Shown here: piece after piece, positions 46,899-55,822 of the stretch
How the letters are laid out: each line of letters opens with the position of its first letter
Position numbering within the stretch: the first letter of the stretch is position 1
NCBI GenBank assembly: GCA_019694805.1
Contig: JAIBBG010000014.1
Coordinates: 1-60,201 of the forward strand
Length of the DNA: 60,201 nucleotides
Direction of reading: 5' to 3'
Origin: Flavobacteriales bacterium
Lineage (GTDB): Bacteria; Bacteroidota; Bacteroidia; Flavobacteriales_D; Sanyastnellaceae
Translations under genes and position numbers: made by a program
Notes under the pieces: model-generated
Seen by the model: only the letters and a program-made list of their open reading frames with translations
Database searches by the model: none
Told to the model about the DNA's origin: nothing

Positions 46899-47240
46899 TC
46901 ACTTCCTGCCATGGATCACTTTTACATTTTTTTCTTCAGGTAAATTCCTGATGCTGATCCAGTATTCTTCGCGCACATCATCATCGATGTAGATAGGAAG
47001 CCTTTCTCCATAAAGTCGATCTGTTCCGTCTTTTTTGCATCCGGAGATCCAATATGCCTCACCGCTTTCAACATCGAAATAATTGGCTTTGAAACCGCTT
47101 CCTGAAAGGGTTTGGAAGGTTTTGCCGTTGTAGTGTATGGATTTGCCTGTTTTCGAGAATGTCACACGACCGATACGTGCCTCACCATAAAGACCACCTT
47201 CATCGGTCTTGGACTCCATATACATGATGCGTGTTTTCAT
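46899..47240 (-). CDS. Conserved small protein of unknown function
   Basis: 113 residues starting 'MKTRIMYMESK...GEARIGRVTFSKTGKSIHYNGKTFQTL', with 'GFKANYFDVESGEAYWISGCKKDGTDRLYGE' and 'DDDVREEYWISIRNLPE'. I recognise this as a widespread small bacterial family of unknown function, sometimes mislabelled by automatic pipelines. No signal peptide or membrane segment, so it is probably a cytoplasmic beta-rich protein. No functional link to its neighbours can be argued. Confidence 0.8.
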   Translation of the reverse strand: MKTRIMYMESKTDEGGLYGEARIGRVTFSKTGKSIHYNGKTFQTLSGSGFKANYFDVESGEAYWISGCKKDGTDRLYGERLPIYIDDDVREEYWISIRNLPEEKNVKVIHGRK

Positions 47241-47389
47241 GTTTCGATTGATTTGAGCAAAAAAAGAAGAATTAGGAGCGTTGATGGATAAAAATGCGAT
47301 GAATTTTTTGAGAACCTAAGAAGTATGGCATGCCCAAAGTTGAGAATCGAGGTATTCCTCAGGAAACCCCCGCTGATTCCAGTTTTTGG

Positions 47390-48046
47390 TCAGGACCTGA
47401 TTCTGAATACCAATCCGAGATTGACATCGATCCCGCTCACGGTGAGTGTACCAATCAGATTACTGATGTTTTGGAGGTTGCCATCGAGCTGGTATTCTTT
47501 GAGGTCGAATGTGTGTTTGTCGTAGCCGATGTTGAAATTGACTCCAACAGGGCCATTGTAGATATAAGCGATTCCACCGAGGTTGAATCTGTAACCAGGT
47601 CCGCGCCATTTGGTTTCCTGTCCCAATCCACCTGCGAAATCATGGATGGAAAGATTTCCTGAATTGAATCCGGCACCGATGTACACCCTGCCTTTTTCTG
47701 CAGTCACCAGAGATACTTCAGCACCTATTCCGATGATGGAAAATTTGTTCGATTTCCCTGTATTGTCCGTCGTGTCGCTGTAGAGGTAACTTCCAAATTT
47801 CATGTCAATTCCCGCATTGAATCGATCTGAAACTTCATATCGCAGCTCCACAGGGAAGTGAAAAGTAGCTGCGCCATCATTGTCCTTCATTCGAACATTG
47901 TTCCCCAAAAAGTAATACTGAAATTCGCTGGTTGCAGCATAGCCGGCAAGTCCGAGTCCTGCGCGAATTTGGTATTCAGTTGATCGTTGTGCTTCTGCGT
48001 TGAAAAGGGCAGAAAAAAGGACGGAAAATAGGAGTAGCTTTTTCAT
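47390..48046 (-). CDS. Outer-membrane beta-barrel protein
   Basis: 218 residues from the ATG at 48046 (MKKLLLFSVLFSALFNAEAQ signal peptide); the ATG at 48097 is rejected because it precedes the signal. The mature part alternates short amphipathic strands ending in aromatic residues ('ELRYEVSDRFNAGIDMKFGSYLY', 'RVYIGAGFNSGNLSI', 'GVNFNIGYDKHTFDL', 'VNLGLVFRIR'), typical of 8-12-stranded porin-like barrels in Bacteroidota. No cargo or partner is apparent. Confidence 0.82.
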   Translation of the reverse strand: MKKLLLFSVLFSALFNAEAQRSTEYQIRAGLGLAGYAATSEFQYYFLGNNVRMKDNDGAATFHFPVELRYEVSDRFNAGIDMKFGSYLYSDTTDNTGKSNKFSIIGIGAEVSLVTAEKGRVYIGAGFNSGNLSIHDFAGGLGQETKWRGPGYRFNLGGIAYIYNGPVGVNFNIGYDKHTFDLKEYQLDGNLQNISNLIGTLTVSGIDVNLGLVFRIRS

Positions 48047-48107
48047 ATTCAGCGTTTTGGGTAAGTGAGGTGAGTGGTGTCCAAAATGAGAAGGCAAGTA
48101 AAAGAAA

Positions 48108-48131
48108 AACCCTGCCGATCATGACAGGGTT
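48108..48131 (-). terminator. terminator of the 65-residue gene
   Basis: AACCCTG pairs with CAGGGTT across a 10-nt loop; the plus-strand A-rich tract to the left (AAAAGAAAAA) gives a U-rich tail on the minus transcript. It lies 21 nt beyond the stop at 48152. Confidence 0.75.
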
Positions 48132-48151
48132 CAATAAGATTTCGAACAACC

Positions 48152-48349
48152 TCAGTTCAATACCAGAGTGAGTGACTTCAGCTTGCGGCTCTTACGGATG
48201 CTCAAGGCTTTGCTATAAGCCAAGAGGTTTTTCACCGAGCGCTCGCAGGGCTCCATCTCTGCTATGCCATTTTGAGGCGTAAACTCTTTCACCATCGCTT
48301 CTTCCTTTTGTGTAAAATCCATTAAGTCATTGAGTGTAAAATCTGTCAT
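48152..48349 (-). CDS. Small hypothetical protein
   Basis: 65 residues: an acidic helical N-terminus ('TDFTLNDLMDFTQKEEAMVKEF') and a basic C-terminus ('NLLAYSKALSIRKSRKLKSLTLVLN'). No known domain, signal peptide or membrane helix. A dedicated terminator just downstream and sensible composition support a real gene. The charge split suggests a small regulatory or nucleic-acid-associated protein, which is speculative. Confidence 0.65.
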   Translation of the reverse strand: MTDFTLNDLMDFTQKEEAMVKEFTPQNGIAEMEPCERSVKNLLAYSKALSIRKSRKLKSLTLVLN

Positions 48350-48662
48350 CGGCAGTTTTTTATGGTTGTGAGGGGATAACTGAAGACTTTATCATTTATT
48401 GCATGGTCAGTAAAATCTTGCTCCAAATCCATAAATTGCTGGTAAATGGAAACGACCTTTAAAATCCAAATAAAAAGATCCTATTGGGCCTTAGGAAGTA
48501 AGGATATTGATGTACTCTAATGCTTGCGAAGGATTTTTATTTTGGAATACTTCAACATGCATAAGATTCAGATAGGTTAACGAAAATGGCTACGTTAGAG
48601 CTTTTTCATATGATTTAATTTGAAATTGACCTAAGGTTAATAGGCCATCGTTTTGATCGTCT
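48350..48662. other. 313-bp gene-free, AT-rich region
   Basis: Between two minus-strand genes. No ORF with plausible content, consensus promoter, hairpin with U-tract or repeat was recognised. Confidence 0.5.
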
Positions 48663-49262
48663 TCATTTTTTGTTGCTGCGGTATACCGCTGTATTCCGCC
48701 CATTATTCGATCCACCACCCAATAATGCAAACCCGGTAGAACATACGGAATGATCTATCACGAGATCTTGGCCCATTTTTCCCAAACGGACTCTTTCGAA
48801 GCGGTGCACATAGAAGATAGGGAAAAATGGAATGAATAGGATTTTTGGACGTACATAAAAATAGCCGTTCTTGAATTTTCCGCGCAAGTATTTGGTATAA
48901 ATCAAACTATCATACTGATATAGACAAACGGTCGCTTTTTTATGTGATGTAAATGTCAGTTCGACCATTTTTTCTTCGCTTTCGTGCCAGTCTTTATGGA
49001 CGAAAAACAATCGTCTTGCAAGACTTCTTTCATTGGGTTGTGATGCCGGTTTAGGATATTGTCTGATATGACCAAATACGGTGTCTTGTTCATCACAATA
49101 ACGACCATTGAGTTTGGTGTAGTCACTTTTTTCTATGGGATCAATGGTTATTGTTTCCGGATGAAGATTTCGCAATGACTGACAACCTAAGGTTATAAGT
49201 ACGAATAAAAGAGCTATGAGTCGTCCTATTTTCACCACTATCTCTGCTATAGGTATTGGCAT
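48663..49262 (-). CDS. Hypothetical lipoprotein
   Basis: 199 residues. The hydrophobic segment 'LIALLFVLITLGC' ends in a lipobox (Leu-Gly-Cys), so lipid anchoring is likely. The frame starts at the ATG at 49262, but GTG codons a few residues later would give a more usual signal peptide. The body has 'LNGRYCDEQDTVFG' and 'KILFIPFFPIFYVHRFERVRLGKMGQDLVIDHS', consistent with a small beta-rich envelope protein. No recognised family or operon partner. Confidence 0.7.
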   Translation of the reverse strand: MPIPIAEIVVKIGRLIALLFVLITLGCQSLRNLHPETITIDPIEKSDYTKLNGRYCDEQDTVFGHIRQYPKPASQPNERSLARRLFFVHKDWHESEEKMVELTFTSHKKATVCLYQYDSLIYTKYLRGKFKNGYFYVRPKILFIPFFPIFYVHRFERVRLGKMGQDLVIDHSVCSTGFALLGGGSNNGRNTAVYRSNKK

Positions 49263-49467
49263 TCAGGTTGCCTATGATGAATATTTCTTTTTTGTTTTCC
49301 ATATATACATCCAAAGGTTGTGGTGTAGGCGATTTCACGTGGTATGGAATAGAGGTGGCTCATTCAATGAAAAATGGAACTTCCCAGGATGCGAATTAGA
49401 ACTCGTCAATGTGGCTAAATGTAAGGCTTTCTGAGAAATGCATGAGGAAGTATTACATTCGTGCTTA

Positions 49468-49475
49468 TAACTTCT
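49468..49475 (+). promoter_or_regulatory. -7-like box 4 nt before the secreted hypothetical gene
   Basis: TAACTTCT ends 4 nt before the ATG at 49480, repeating the leaderless spacing. It matches TAnnTTTG imperfectly and has no -33 TTG. Confidence 0.3.
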
Positions 49476-49479
49476 TGAA

Positions 49480-50043
49480 ATGAAAAATATTTTACTTCTG
49501 GCGGTAGTATTATGCTCTCATGTTGTACTCGCTCAAAATCTAATCGCTTATCCGACGTACCAGCGGTATTTATCTGGTGATGGTGTTGATTATGGCGAAC
49601 TGATTGATATCAAAGACAACGGAGCAGTGCTCAAGGTGAAAGTGAATGGTGAAAAAACGGAAGTCAAATGCGAGTCATTTTGGGGTTTTACTTACAAGGA
49701 TGAATTGTTTAGGGTGGAATCGAATGAACACACCATCATGATGCTCGTCAATAAAGGAAAGCTTTGTTATTACGAAAACGGCGAATCAAACATGTGGTTG
49801 CTGAAAAACGACAATGGAAAAGTAAAAATGTCTACAGGTTTTGAATGTGCTCTATCAGATAACCTGGAAAGTCCATTGGTGATCGTGCCAACTCCCGGTC
49901 CAAGTGTCCCTAAAAAACCTTGGCTGAAGTTTCAAGAGGAACACAAAGAATTAGAATCACTTTTTGATTGTATGCGTGATAAGGATTCACTGGAGAAAAT
50001 TCAAGTTTGCGTTCAGAAATTTGAAGAGGGAAAATTGAAGTAA
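49480..50043 (+). CDS. Secreted hypothetical protein
   Basis: 187 residues with a signal peptide (MKNILLLAVVLCSHVVLAQ). A beta-rich domain at ~25-125 ('GELIDIKDNGAVLKVKVNGEKTEVKCESFWGFTYKDELFRVE') is followed by a proline linker ('VPTPGPSVPKKP') and a short helical tail with two Cys. No named domain is recognised; the first part resembles small envelope proteins that read out a property from hydrated residues, but no function is claimed. Confidence 0.7.
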   Translation: MKNILLLAVVLCSHVVLAQNLIAYPTYQRYLSGDGVDYGELIDIKDNGAVLKVKVNGEKTEVKCESFWGFTYKDELFRVESNEHTIMMLVNKGKLCYYENGESNMWLLKNDNGKVKMSTGFECALSDNLESPLVIVPTPGPSVPKKPWLKFQEEHKELESLFDCMRDKDSLEKIQVCVQKFEEGKLK

Positions 50044-50272
50044 GCTCACTTTTTCATTTGGAATTTCAAAATGAACGACTGGATTCATGAGGAATGGTAT
50101 GGTTAGAGAGGATGAGATTTTCAACGCTCCAATGGTACAACGGTAATATGGATCTTGAATATCGTGTATTATAATATGTAATGCAATCTCTTGTCGGAAT
50201 ATTCAATGATGAGCCTATGGACCATTGATTTGCAATAAATCGTTTACATTATCGGCTATTCTTATGTTGATT

Positions 50273-50306
50273 TTGGTCTAAGGATTTTGACTTGAGCATA
50301 TCTTTG
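50273..50306 (+). promoter_or_regulatory. promoter of the secreted TonB-CTD gene
   Basis: TTG (50273-50275), 23-nt spacer, TATCTTTG (50299-50306), an exact -7 match. It lies 21 nt before the ATG at 50328 and inside the longer frame from 50292, supporting the shorter start. Confidence 0.55.
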
Positions 50307-50327
50307 ATTCCATCAGCAAATTCAAAA

Positions 50328-50765
50328 ATGAAAAATCTCTTCTTCATTCTCCTGATCTGTTTTGCTCAGCAACTCATGGCTCAACCCCCTGCAGACCCAC
50401 CACCGCCACCACCGCCGCCGCCGGTCGAAGAAATTGACCACAATTCACCGATGATTTTCGTTGAACAAATGCCCGTTTATCCTGGGGGTGATACACAAAT
50501 GCACATGGACATCATGAGGAATGCACCGTATCCAAAGGAGGAGTACGAAAAAGGAACCAGCTGCACCGTTTATGTGCAGTTCATTGTAGAGAGGGATGGA
50601 ACTGTGAGTCATGTGGAGGCTCTCAAAACAGCTCCAAATATTCCCGCATTCACTCGAGTAACATTGGATGCTGTCAAAAAGCTCAAACCATTTGCACCTG
50701 GGATGCATGGAGGTAAACCAGCGCGCGTACAAATGACGATACCTGTAAAATTCGTGACGAAGTAA
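50328..50765 (+). CDS. Short secreted TonB C-terminal-domain protein with polyproline linker
   Basis: 145 residues from the ATG at 50328 (MKNLFFILLICFAQQLMAQ). A polyproline segment (two Pro, then nine in a row) follows the signal peptide directly. The rest is a TonB-CTD: 'MPVYPGGDTQMHMDIMRNAPYP', 'CTVYVQFIVERDGTVSHVEALK', 'PFAPGMHGGKPARVQMTIPVKF'. Unlike real TonB it keeps a cleavable-looking signal and no retained anchor, so it is probably periplasmic and cannot itself transmit ExbB/D energy. Its role is unclear. Confidence 0.85.
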   Translation: MKNLFFILLICFAQQLMAQPPADPPPPPPPPPVEEIDHNSPMIFVEQMPVYPGGDTQMHMDIMRNAPYPKEEYEKGTSCTVYVQFIVERDGTVSHVEALKTAPNIPAFTRVTLDAVKKLKPFAPGMHGGKPARVQMTIPVKFVTK

Positions 50766-50820
50766 GTTTGTCTTTGATCAGGTGTTTTCAATGGTATTGT
50801 GATGATTCTTCGACGTTCAA

Positions 50821-52251
50821 TTATTCATTCAGTTTATTGAGGAGATGGGTTATCCATTGATCGTCACTGATTTCATTTCCAATATAAAAGTCTGGAACAA
50901 TGCCCACATCATCAATGGTCATCTTGCCGATGGTTACATATCTTGAGGTAGCATAAACCAACACGAATAGTTGGTCTGGTGAGGCTATTGTGGTGACATT
51001 TCCTACATCGAAAGCTCCTTTCGTTTGTCTTCCAAATGTTTTTACTTTCCAGCTTTGTTCGAGATCAAATATGAATTGCTCACCAGCACTTGCCGTGTTT
51101 TCATTGATCACAAGTGCAACTCGTTGCGGATGGCTTTGAGCCTGATCAAACTGGATGACCGAAGTCGTGCCTGCGAATATTTTTTCGAATCCACCCTTAT
51201 TGGCCTCAAGACGATGCACAAAATCGGTAAACAATGTTCGTTCCTCCTCGGACAATTCTGGATTTTTCAGTAGTTCGATCCATGTGTTGTTGTTGGCATC
51301 CGAGGAATAGAACTCCACCAAATTGCGGTAAATAGGATGGGTGTAGATGTAAGGTAGGACGCTGGCGTAGGTGCGGTCAGAACCTCCACCATTATTCCTG
51401 ATGTCGATGATCAGATTTTTGGATTGTAGGATTCGCTGATCCCATTGCGACACCAATGTTTCTAGTTGTTCCTTTTGATCTAAACCAAACGATGGAAATT
51501 TGAGATACACGGTTTCAGCATCGATTTGGAATGCAAATGGTGCATCAGCATATTTGGACTGATAGGTCAGTTCTTCCATCGGGGATAAATGGACTTCAGG
51601 CAACTGCTTGACCAGAGTGATTTGATCCAGGGTGAGGTATTTATTTGCTTCATAGACCACGTGATGAAAGGGTTGGGGTGAATGATCTCCCAAATAATAT
51701 ACCCCCTCATTCATTTTTTTTGAGAGGTATAGCTTGACGTCTCCTGCTTTCCAATCAGGGTTTTCCGATTGGATGATGTATCCCACAAAATATTCCTTCT
51801 CCTCTTGAAATAGAATCGAATATCCACCAGTTTTCCAAATGCCGGATAACGAGGTGATTGGATTTTCTTCAACCGATGCGCGCAATTGTTGTAGTTTTTT
51901 CTCAGAAATGGAATTGAATGTTTTTCCTGGTGTAACCGTTGACTTATCCGCTGTTTCTGATGCGTTCAAAAACAATCCGATGTGATTTTTCCGGAAAAAC
52001 TGCAACCACGAATTGAGGATTTCAGCACATTCAGCAGCATCTGAGATCGAAGAAGCTTTTTGGGCAATGAGGTGGTTATGCAACTCATAACTTTCTTTCC
52101 CTTTTTTCTCCAGGGTGGAGACAAATCCGGCATCGTTTTCTTCAAATGTTTTTTTGAGCCAAACGAATTGTTCGTTGCAATGGCAAGGCTGAGCCCGAAG
52201 CCATTGTCCAAATAAGATGATGGTAATAAATAGACCTGTCCTTATTATCAT
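50821..52251 (-). CDS. Secreted S41-family serine peptidase (tail-specific-protease-like)
   Basis: 476 residues with a signal peptide (MIIRTGLFITIILFGQWLRA). The S41 core is at ~230-460: 'VYLKFPSFGLDQKEQLETLV', 'NLIIDIRNNGGGSDRTY' (oxyanion region), 'ALVINENTASAGEQF' with the probable catalytic Ser, and 'TFGRQTKGAFDVGN' with a Lys 23 residues on, as in the Ser-Lys dyad of this family. 'DDVGIVPDFYIG' closes the domain. There is no obvious PDZ domain. It probably degrades exported proteins or peptides in the periplasm or outside. Confidence 0.9.
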   Translation of the reverse strand: MIIRTGLFITIILFGQWLRAQPCHCNEQFVWLKKTFEENDAGFVSTLEKKGKESYELHNHLIAQKASSISDAAECAEILNSWLQFFRKNHIGLFLNASETADKSTVTPGKTFNSISEKKLQQLRASVEENPITSLSGIWKTGGYSILFQEEKEYFVGYIIQSENPDWKAGDVKLYLSKKMNEGVYYLGDHSPQPFHHVVYEANKYLTLDQITLVKQLPEVHLSPMEELTYQSKYADAPFAFQIDAETVYLKFPSFGLDQKEQLETLVSQWDQRILQSKNLIIDIRNNGGGSDRTYASVLPYIYTHPIYRNLVEFYSSDANNNTWIELLKNPELSEEERTLFTDFVHRLEANKGGFEKIFAGTTSVIQFDQAQSHPQRVALVINENTASAGEQFIFDLEQSWKVKTFGRQTKGAFDVGNVTTIASPDQLFVLVYATSRYVTIGKMTIDDVGIVPDFYIGNEISDDQWITHLLNKLNE

Positions 52252-52387
52252 AACAATGTGAAGGAGTTACATTACTGCTTTGAGCAGTCAGCATTAAACA
52301 GGTCTTAGAAATTTTTCCTATGCAGGAAAATCGACGCGATTATAAAAAACACACCTGTTTGAGTCGCATTTGACTTTGATCAGACAA

Positions 52388-52431
52388 TAAAAAAAAAGGG
52401 CAAATCAGAACAGAGCATCTGATTTGCCCTT
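52388..52431 (-). terminator. terminator of the FG-GAP/DUF7619 T9SS gene
   Basis: A 14-bp perfect stem (AAGGGCAAATCAGA with its complement) around an 8-nt loop; a run of A on the plus strand to its left gives the U-tract. It lies 9 nt past the stop at 52441. Confidence 0.9.
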
Positions 52432-52440
52432 GATGATTAT

Positions 52441-55400
52441 TTACTTCTTCACAAACCTTCCAACTTGTTTTCCTTCATGAAGGATCACATAGATTCCATT
52501 GTCTAGTTTACTGCAATCCACTTGCAGATTGGTCTTCCCGTTCGGGGTAATGCTCATGCAAATTCTACCCGTTATATCCACTATACAGAGCATTCCAGTT
52601 GGTTGTAATGATGCATTGAATTGCAAATGGATGATGTCTTTCACGGGATTGGGATAGAGTAGAAGAGGAGCTTCATTGGATTCTTCCACTGAGGTATATG
52701 TGACTTGCATGGATTCACTTATATCACTGCATCCATTGGCATCGGTGACTTCAACACTGTAATTTCCGGTCTCAGTGATCGGATAGGTCTGTGCTGTGGC
52801 ATTGGCAATCGCATTCCCATTCAAATACCATTGATAAGATGAACCTTCGCTGGCGGTCAACAGATTTCCACTGACATTGAACGCTGCGTCAACAATCCAT
52901 GCACTAAGTTCCCAGTTTTGAGAATAGGTGCACAAGCTATTGGATACATTCATGGTGAGAGTTCCACTTTCGTTCAAGGTGTGGGTGTAGTTATTTTCAC
53001 CCAAAAGGGCATTATCAAAACTCCATTCAAGTGATTCTATCCAAATGGCCTCGTTGCTGCATTCTATGGTTTCGCCAGCACATATCGTTGTAGCCGAAAT
53101 GCTTGCTTGTTCCAAGTCCACACAATCGTAAATGGTGTTGATTTCAGTGTTGGTGACAATAGCAGGATTGAAATCAAAGTAAATAGAAGCTGTATTGGGT
53201 ATTTCGGTTCCTGCATCCAAACCAGTCACAGGTAGTATACGATAAGTCACAAAACCATGGCTGCCAGATTCATCTGAAATCGAATCCGGTAAATTGATGT
53301 CGTTCAAATAGAATGTCCCGAGATTGTTTTCATCAATCGACAACAGAAAATCATGCGACCAAGCTACCGGTTGCAACGTGCTTCGCTGGAGTAGATCATT
53401 CAAATCGTTTTCAATGCGAACATTGGACGCAGGAGCATTACCGGTGTTTTGAAAACGAATGGTGTATTGTAGTTCAGAACCGTCAAGCACGTATCCTGCA
53501 TCTGTATGGCCGTTGGTTTCGGTGATGTCGTTGGGATCGTAGCTGCATGTCACTAAATAGCTGTCGGTCACAGAATAATCAAATGAAGTAATTCCACCAC
53601 CATCCATCAAAGTAACGGTGGCAGTATTGAAGGCTGTAAGTCCAATATCTGCCGTGTTGACTGGTGTAACTAATACAGAAAATTGCAAAAGTTGCGTGGG
53701 CATGATGCCGCTAAAATCCCAAGTGATGGTATTTCCACTTATTGTTGTGGGTGTTGGGGTTGCAGAAATGAATTGATGCAATGGATCGAGCTGATATGTC
53801 AATGACCCATTGGCCACCAATGATCCGATGTTCTGACTGGAGATAAAATGATAGACGTTCGATGTGCTGTTGCAAACCCCTGGCCATGAAAACAGTGATA
53901 AACTCATTTCTGTTACGGGATCGTTGTCCGGTATAAAGGGGATATCAATTGTAATGTCTGCAGATGCATCGCTCAAATCGAGGTTGATTGGAAAACTACC
54001 TCCAACATTATAAGCACCGATCACATCATTCAGATTTAATATGTATTGGTCAGGCTCGAGTTGGATATTTATTTGACCTGTATTGGTATAATGCGTTTGT
54101 ACGGCATTGTTGCTATTTGTCAAATCAGCTTGAAATGAGTAAAATGGTTGTTCTCCAAAATCGAATAGGTCATTTTGATTGTCGTCGATAAAACCATTGA
54201 GATGGAGTGTTGCAAATTGGTCAGCCACGATGTCCAATGGAATAATATATACGTGGCCTTCTGCCATCACAACCATTTCTTTTATGCCATCTTGATTGTA
54301 GTCGGTCTTGACAAGAGAAGAAACATTGTTGGTGATTCCTGTGTCGTAATGAACAACTGGGAACGTTGTATTACCTGATGTAATCCAACTATCATCTTGA
54401 AAAATGATGTTCAATATCCCATTTGTCGAAGGAAAAATGACATCACAATCTAGGTCTGTATCAATATCTATTGCAGCAAGTCCTGGTGCTGTATAGTCAA
54501 CCACATCAATGGACGGTGATAAGGACCATCCTAAATCGGGATCACCGACTTCAATATAACTAGCAAATGGGTCAATACCTATCAGATTGTTTTGTCCATC
54601 GTTTTGCATATCAGCAATATCCCAGCTGTAACTATACAATTGCCAATAGGCGTCGTCCTCAAAAATACCCGCTCCAACAGCTGTGTGTACAATCATCTCA
54701 TTGCCATCACCAACAATGCGTTGAAAGAGTATATCATTCCAACCGTCCTGGTTCAAATCGGTGATCAACATATCTGAAACATCACCGGGACAGCCGCAGG
54801 CTCCGTAGGTGTTGTTAGAACTTGCAAGTAGCACGGGTCCTGCAAAAACTCCGGCATTGTATTCTATTTTGTATATATTATCTTGTCCCACATATGTGTC
54901 AGGATCGCCGGGAATACCATTGAATAAAACAACAATGTCTTGGTCACCATCGGAATCTGCATCTCCAATGCTGATGCGGTTGAACCAAAAATCCCAAATA
55001 TTGATCTCATCTGAAACATCCAATGAGTAGATCAATTGGTCAACTCCAAAAGCGAAACTTCCCAAATTTTCTTGGTAGAAAAGGCCATATGATGTCCCAT
55101 TTGAGGCATTGCCATATGTTTCTGCGTGTATCAAGTCGGGAAGTCCGTCACCGCTTAAATCACCAAAGGCCCAATACTCTTGTTGACCAAGATCAAAAAG
55201 GGTGTGGTAGACAAATGCGTTGCTGCCAACATTTTCGCATAATCCAAAATTTTGCGCCGTAATGGTATTGATGTAAAAATTATTATAGTCGTTTCCAAAG
55301 TTATTACCTGTCGCACCGTCTGTTGTTAAGAAGTCAATATCGCCATCATTGTCAAAATCGATGGGATGAATACTCGTGTGCGATGTGCCGGTATTACATA

Positions 55401-55482
55401 TCTCAATGGTAGCTCCAAATTGTGAAAAAGTAACTTTGACCGAAAGAATAATCAGGAGGGATGACAGGGTAAAAAACTTCAT
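52441..55482 (-). CDS. T9SS type A protein with FG-GAP propeller and DUF7619-like domain
   Basis: 1013 residues from the ATG at 55482 (MKFFTLSSLLIILSVKVTFSQ); the ATG at 55515 adds an implausible 11 residues. Seven FG-GAP-like loops in ~25-430 ('DFDNDGDIDFLTTD', 'DADSDGDQDIVVLF', 'DLNQDGWNDILFQR', 'DYNQDGIKEMVVM') suggest a calcium-binding beta-propeller. A DUF11/DUF7619-like domain lies at ~620-770 ('DPNDITE...LQYTIRFQNTGNAP...SIYFDFNPA'), followed by an Ig-like 'YQWYLNG' domain and the T9SS tail 'LLLYPNPVKDI...DNGIYVILHEG'. Likely a surface adhesin or binding protein. Confidence 0.9.
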   Translation of the reverse strand: MKFFTLSSLLIILSVKVTFSQFGATIEICNTGTSHTSIHPIDFDNDGDIDFLTTDGATGNNFGNDYNNFYINTITAQNFGLCENVGSNAFVYHTLFDLGQQEYWAFGDLSGDGLPDLIHAETYGNASNGTSYGLFYQENLGSFAFGVDQLIYSLDVSDEINIWDFWFNRISIGDADSDGDQDIVVLFNGIPGDPDTYVGQDNIYKIEYNAGVFAGPVLLASSNNTYGACGCPGDVSDMLITDLNQDGWNDILFQRIVGDGNEMIVHTAVGAGIFEDDAYWQLYSYSWDIADMQNDGQNNLIGIDPFASYIEVGDPDLGWSLSPSIDVVDYTAPGLAAIDIDTDLDCDVIFPSTNGILNIIFQDDSWITSGNTTFPVVHYDTGITNNVSSLVKTDYNQDGIKEMVVMAEGHVYIIPLDIVADQFATLHLNGFIDDNQNDLFDFGEQPFYSFQADLTNSNNAVQTHYTNTGQINIQLEPDQYILNLNDVIGAYNVGGSFPINLDLSDASADITIDIPFIPDNDPVTEMSLSLFSWPGVCNSTSNVYHFISSQNIGSLVANGSLTYQLDPLHQFISATPTPTTISGNTITWDFSGIMPTQLLQFSVLVTPVNTADIGLTAFNTATVTLMDGGGITSFDYSVTDSYLVTCSYDPNDITETNGHTDAGYVLDGSELQYTIRFQNTGNAPASNVRIENDLNDLLQRSTLQPVAWSHDFLLSIDENNLGTFYLNDINLPDSISDESGSHGFVTYRILPVTGLDAGTEIPNTASIYFDFNPAIVTNTEINTIYDCVDLEQASISATTICAGETIECSNEAIWIESLEWSFDNALLGENNYTHTLNESGTLTMNVSNSLCTYSQNWELSAWIVDAAFNVSGNLLTASEGSSYQWYLNGNAIANATAQTYPITETGNYSVEVTDANGCSDISESMQVTYTSVEESNEAPLLLYPNPVKDIIHLQFNASLQPTGMLCIVDITGRICMSITPNGKTNLQVDCSKLDNGIYVILHEGKQVGRFVKK

Positions 55483-55769
55483 GGGATGATTTTGTTTTGG
55501 TTTTATGGCGGGCATCTAAAAATCTAAAGTCAATCTTTTTAGTGCCTAATTATGATGAGACGTTGAGATGGGGAATTTTCCATACAAAACTTCGACTGGG
55601 AAGTCATGAATCACCCTTTTTGATGATCAGTTCAACTGTTTTCAAGTTTATTCGGAGTCATAGTGCCAATGCGAAGAATGCATCTAGCCAACCTTCAAAA
55701 CTCAAAATTTTGGGTGTCAAGAAAGTGATATGTCGGATTCTTGGCGTATTCCATTGCAAGTTGCCGCTC
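55483..55769. other. intergenic region upstream of the FG-GAP T9SS gene
   Basis: Contains a -7-like TAGATTTT (55519-55526, minus strand) upstream of the T9SS gene and a short inverted repeat CTAAAAA...TTTTTAG (55516-55542). No ORF with believable content. Confidence 0.5.
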
Positions 55770-55799
55770 AAAAAAAAACGCCTGCATCATTGCAGGCGT
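55770..55799 (-). terminator. terminator of the ECF sigma gene
   Basis: Stem ACGCCTGCA/TGCAGGCGT with loop TCAT, preceded by nine A residues on the plus strand (U-tract on the minus transcript). It lies 23 nt beyond the stop at 55823. Confidence 0.9.
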
Positions 55800-55822
55800 C
55801 TCTCCATTTTTTCTGAAATGAC

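Noticed and set aside
46899..47240. Assigning isoprenoid enzyme function to the 113-residue protein
   Set aside because: Similar small proteins carry such a label in some annotations, but no thiamine-diphosphate-enzyme motif is present and the length is far too short.
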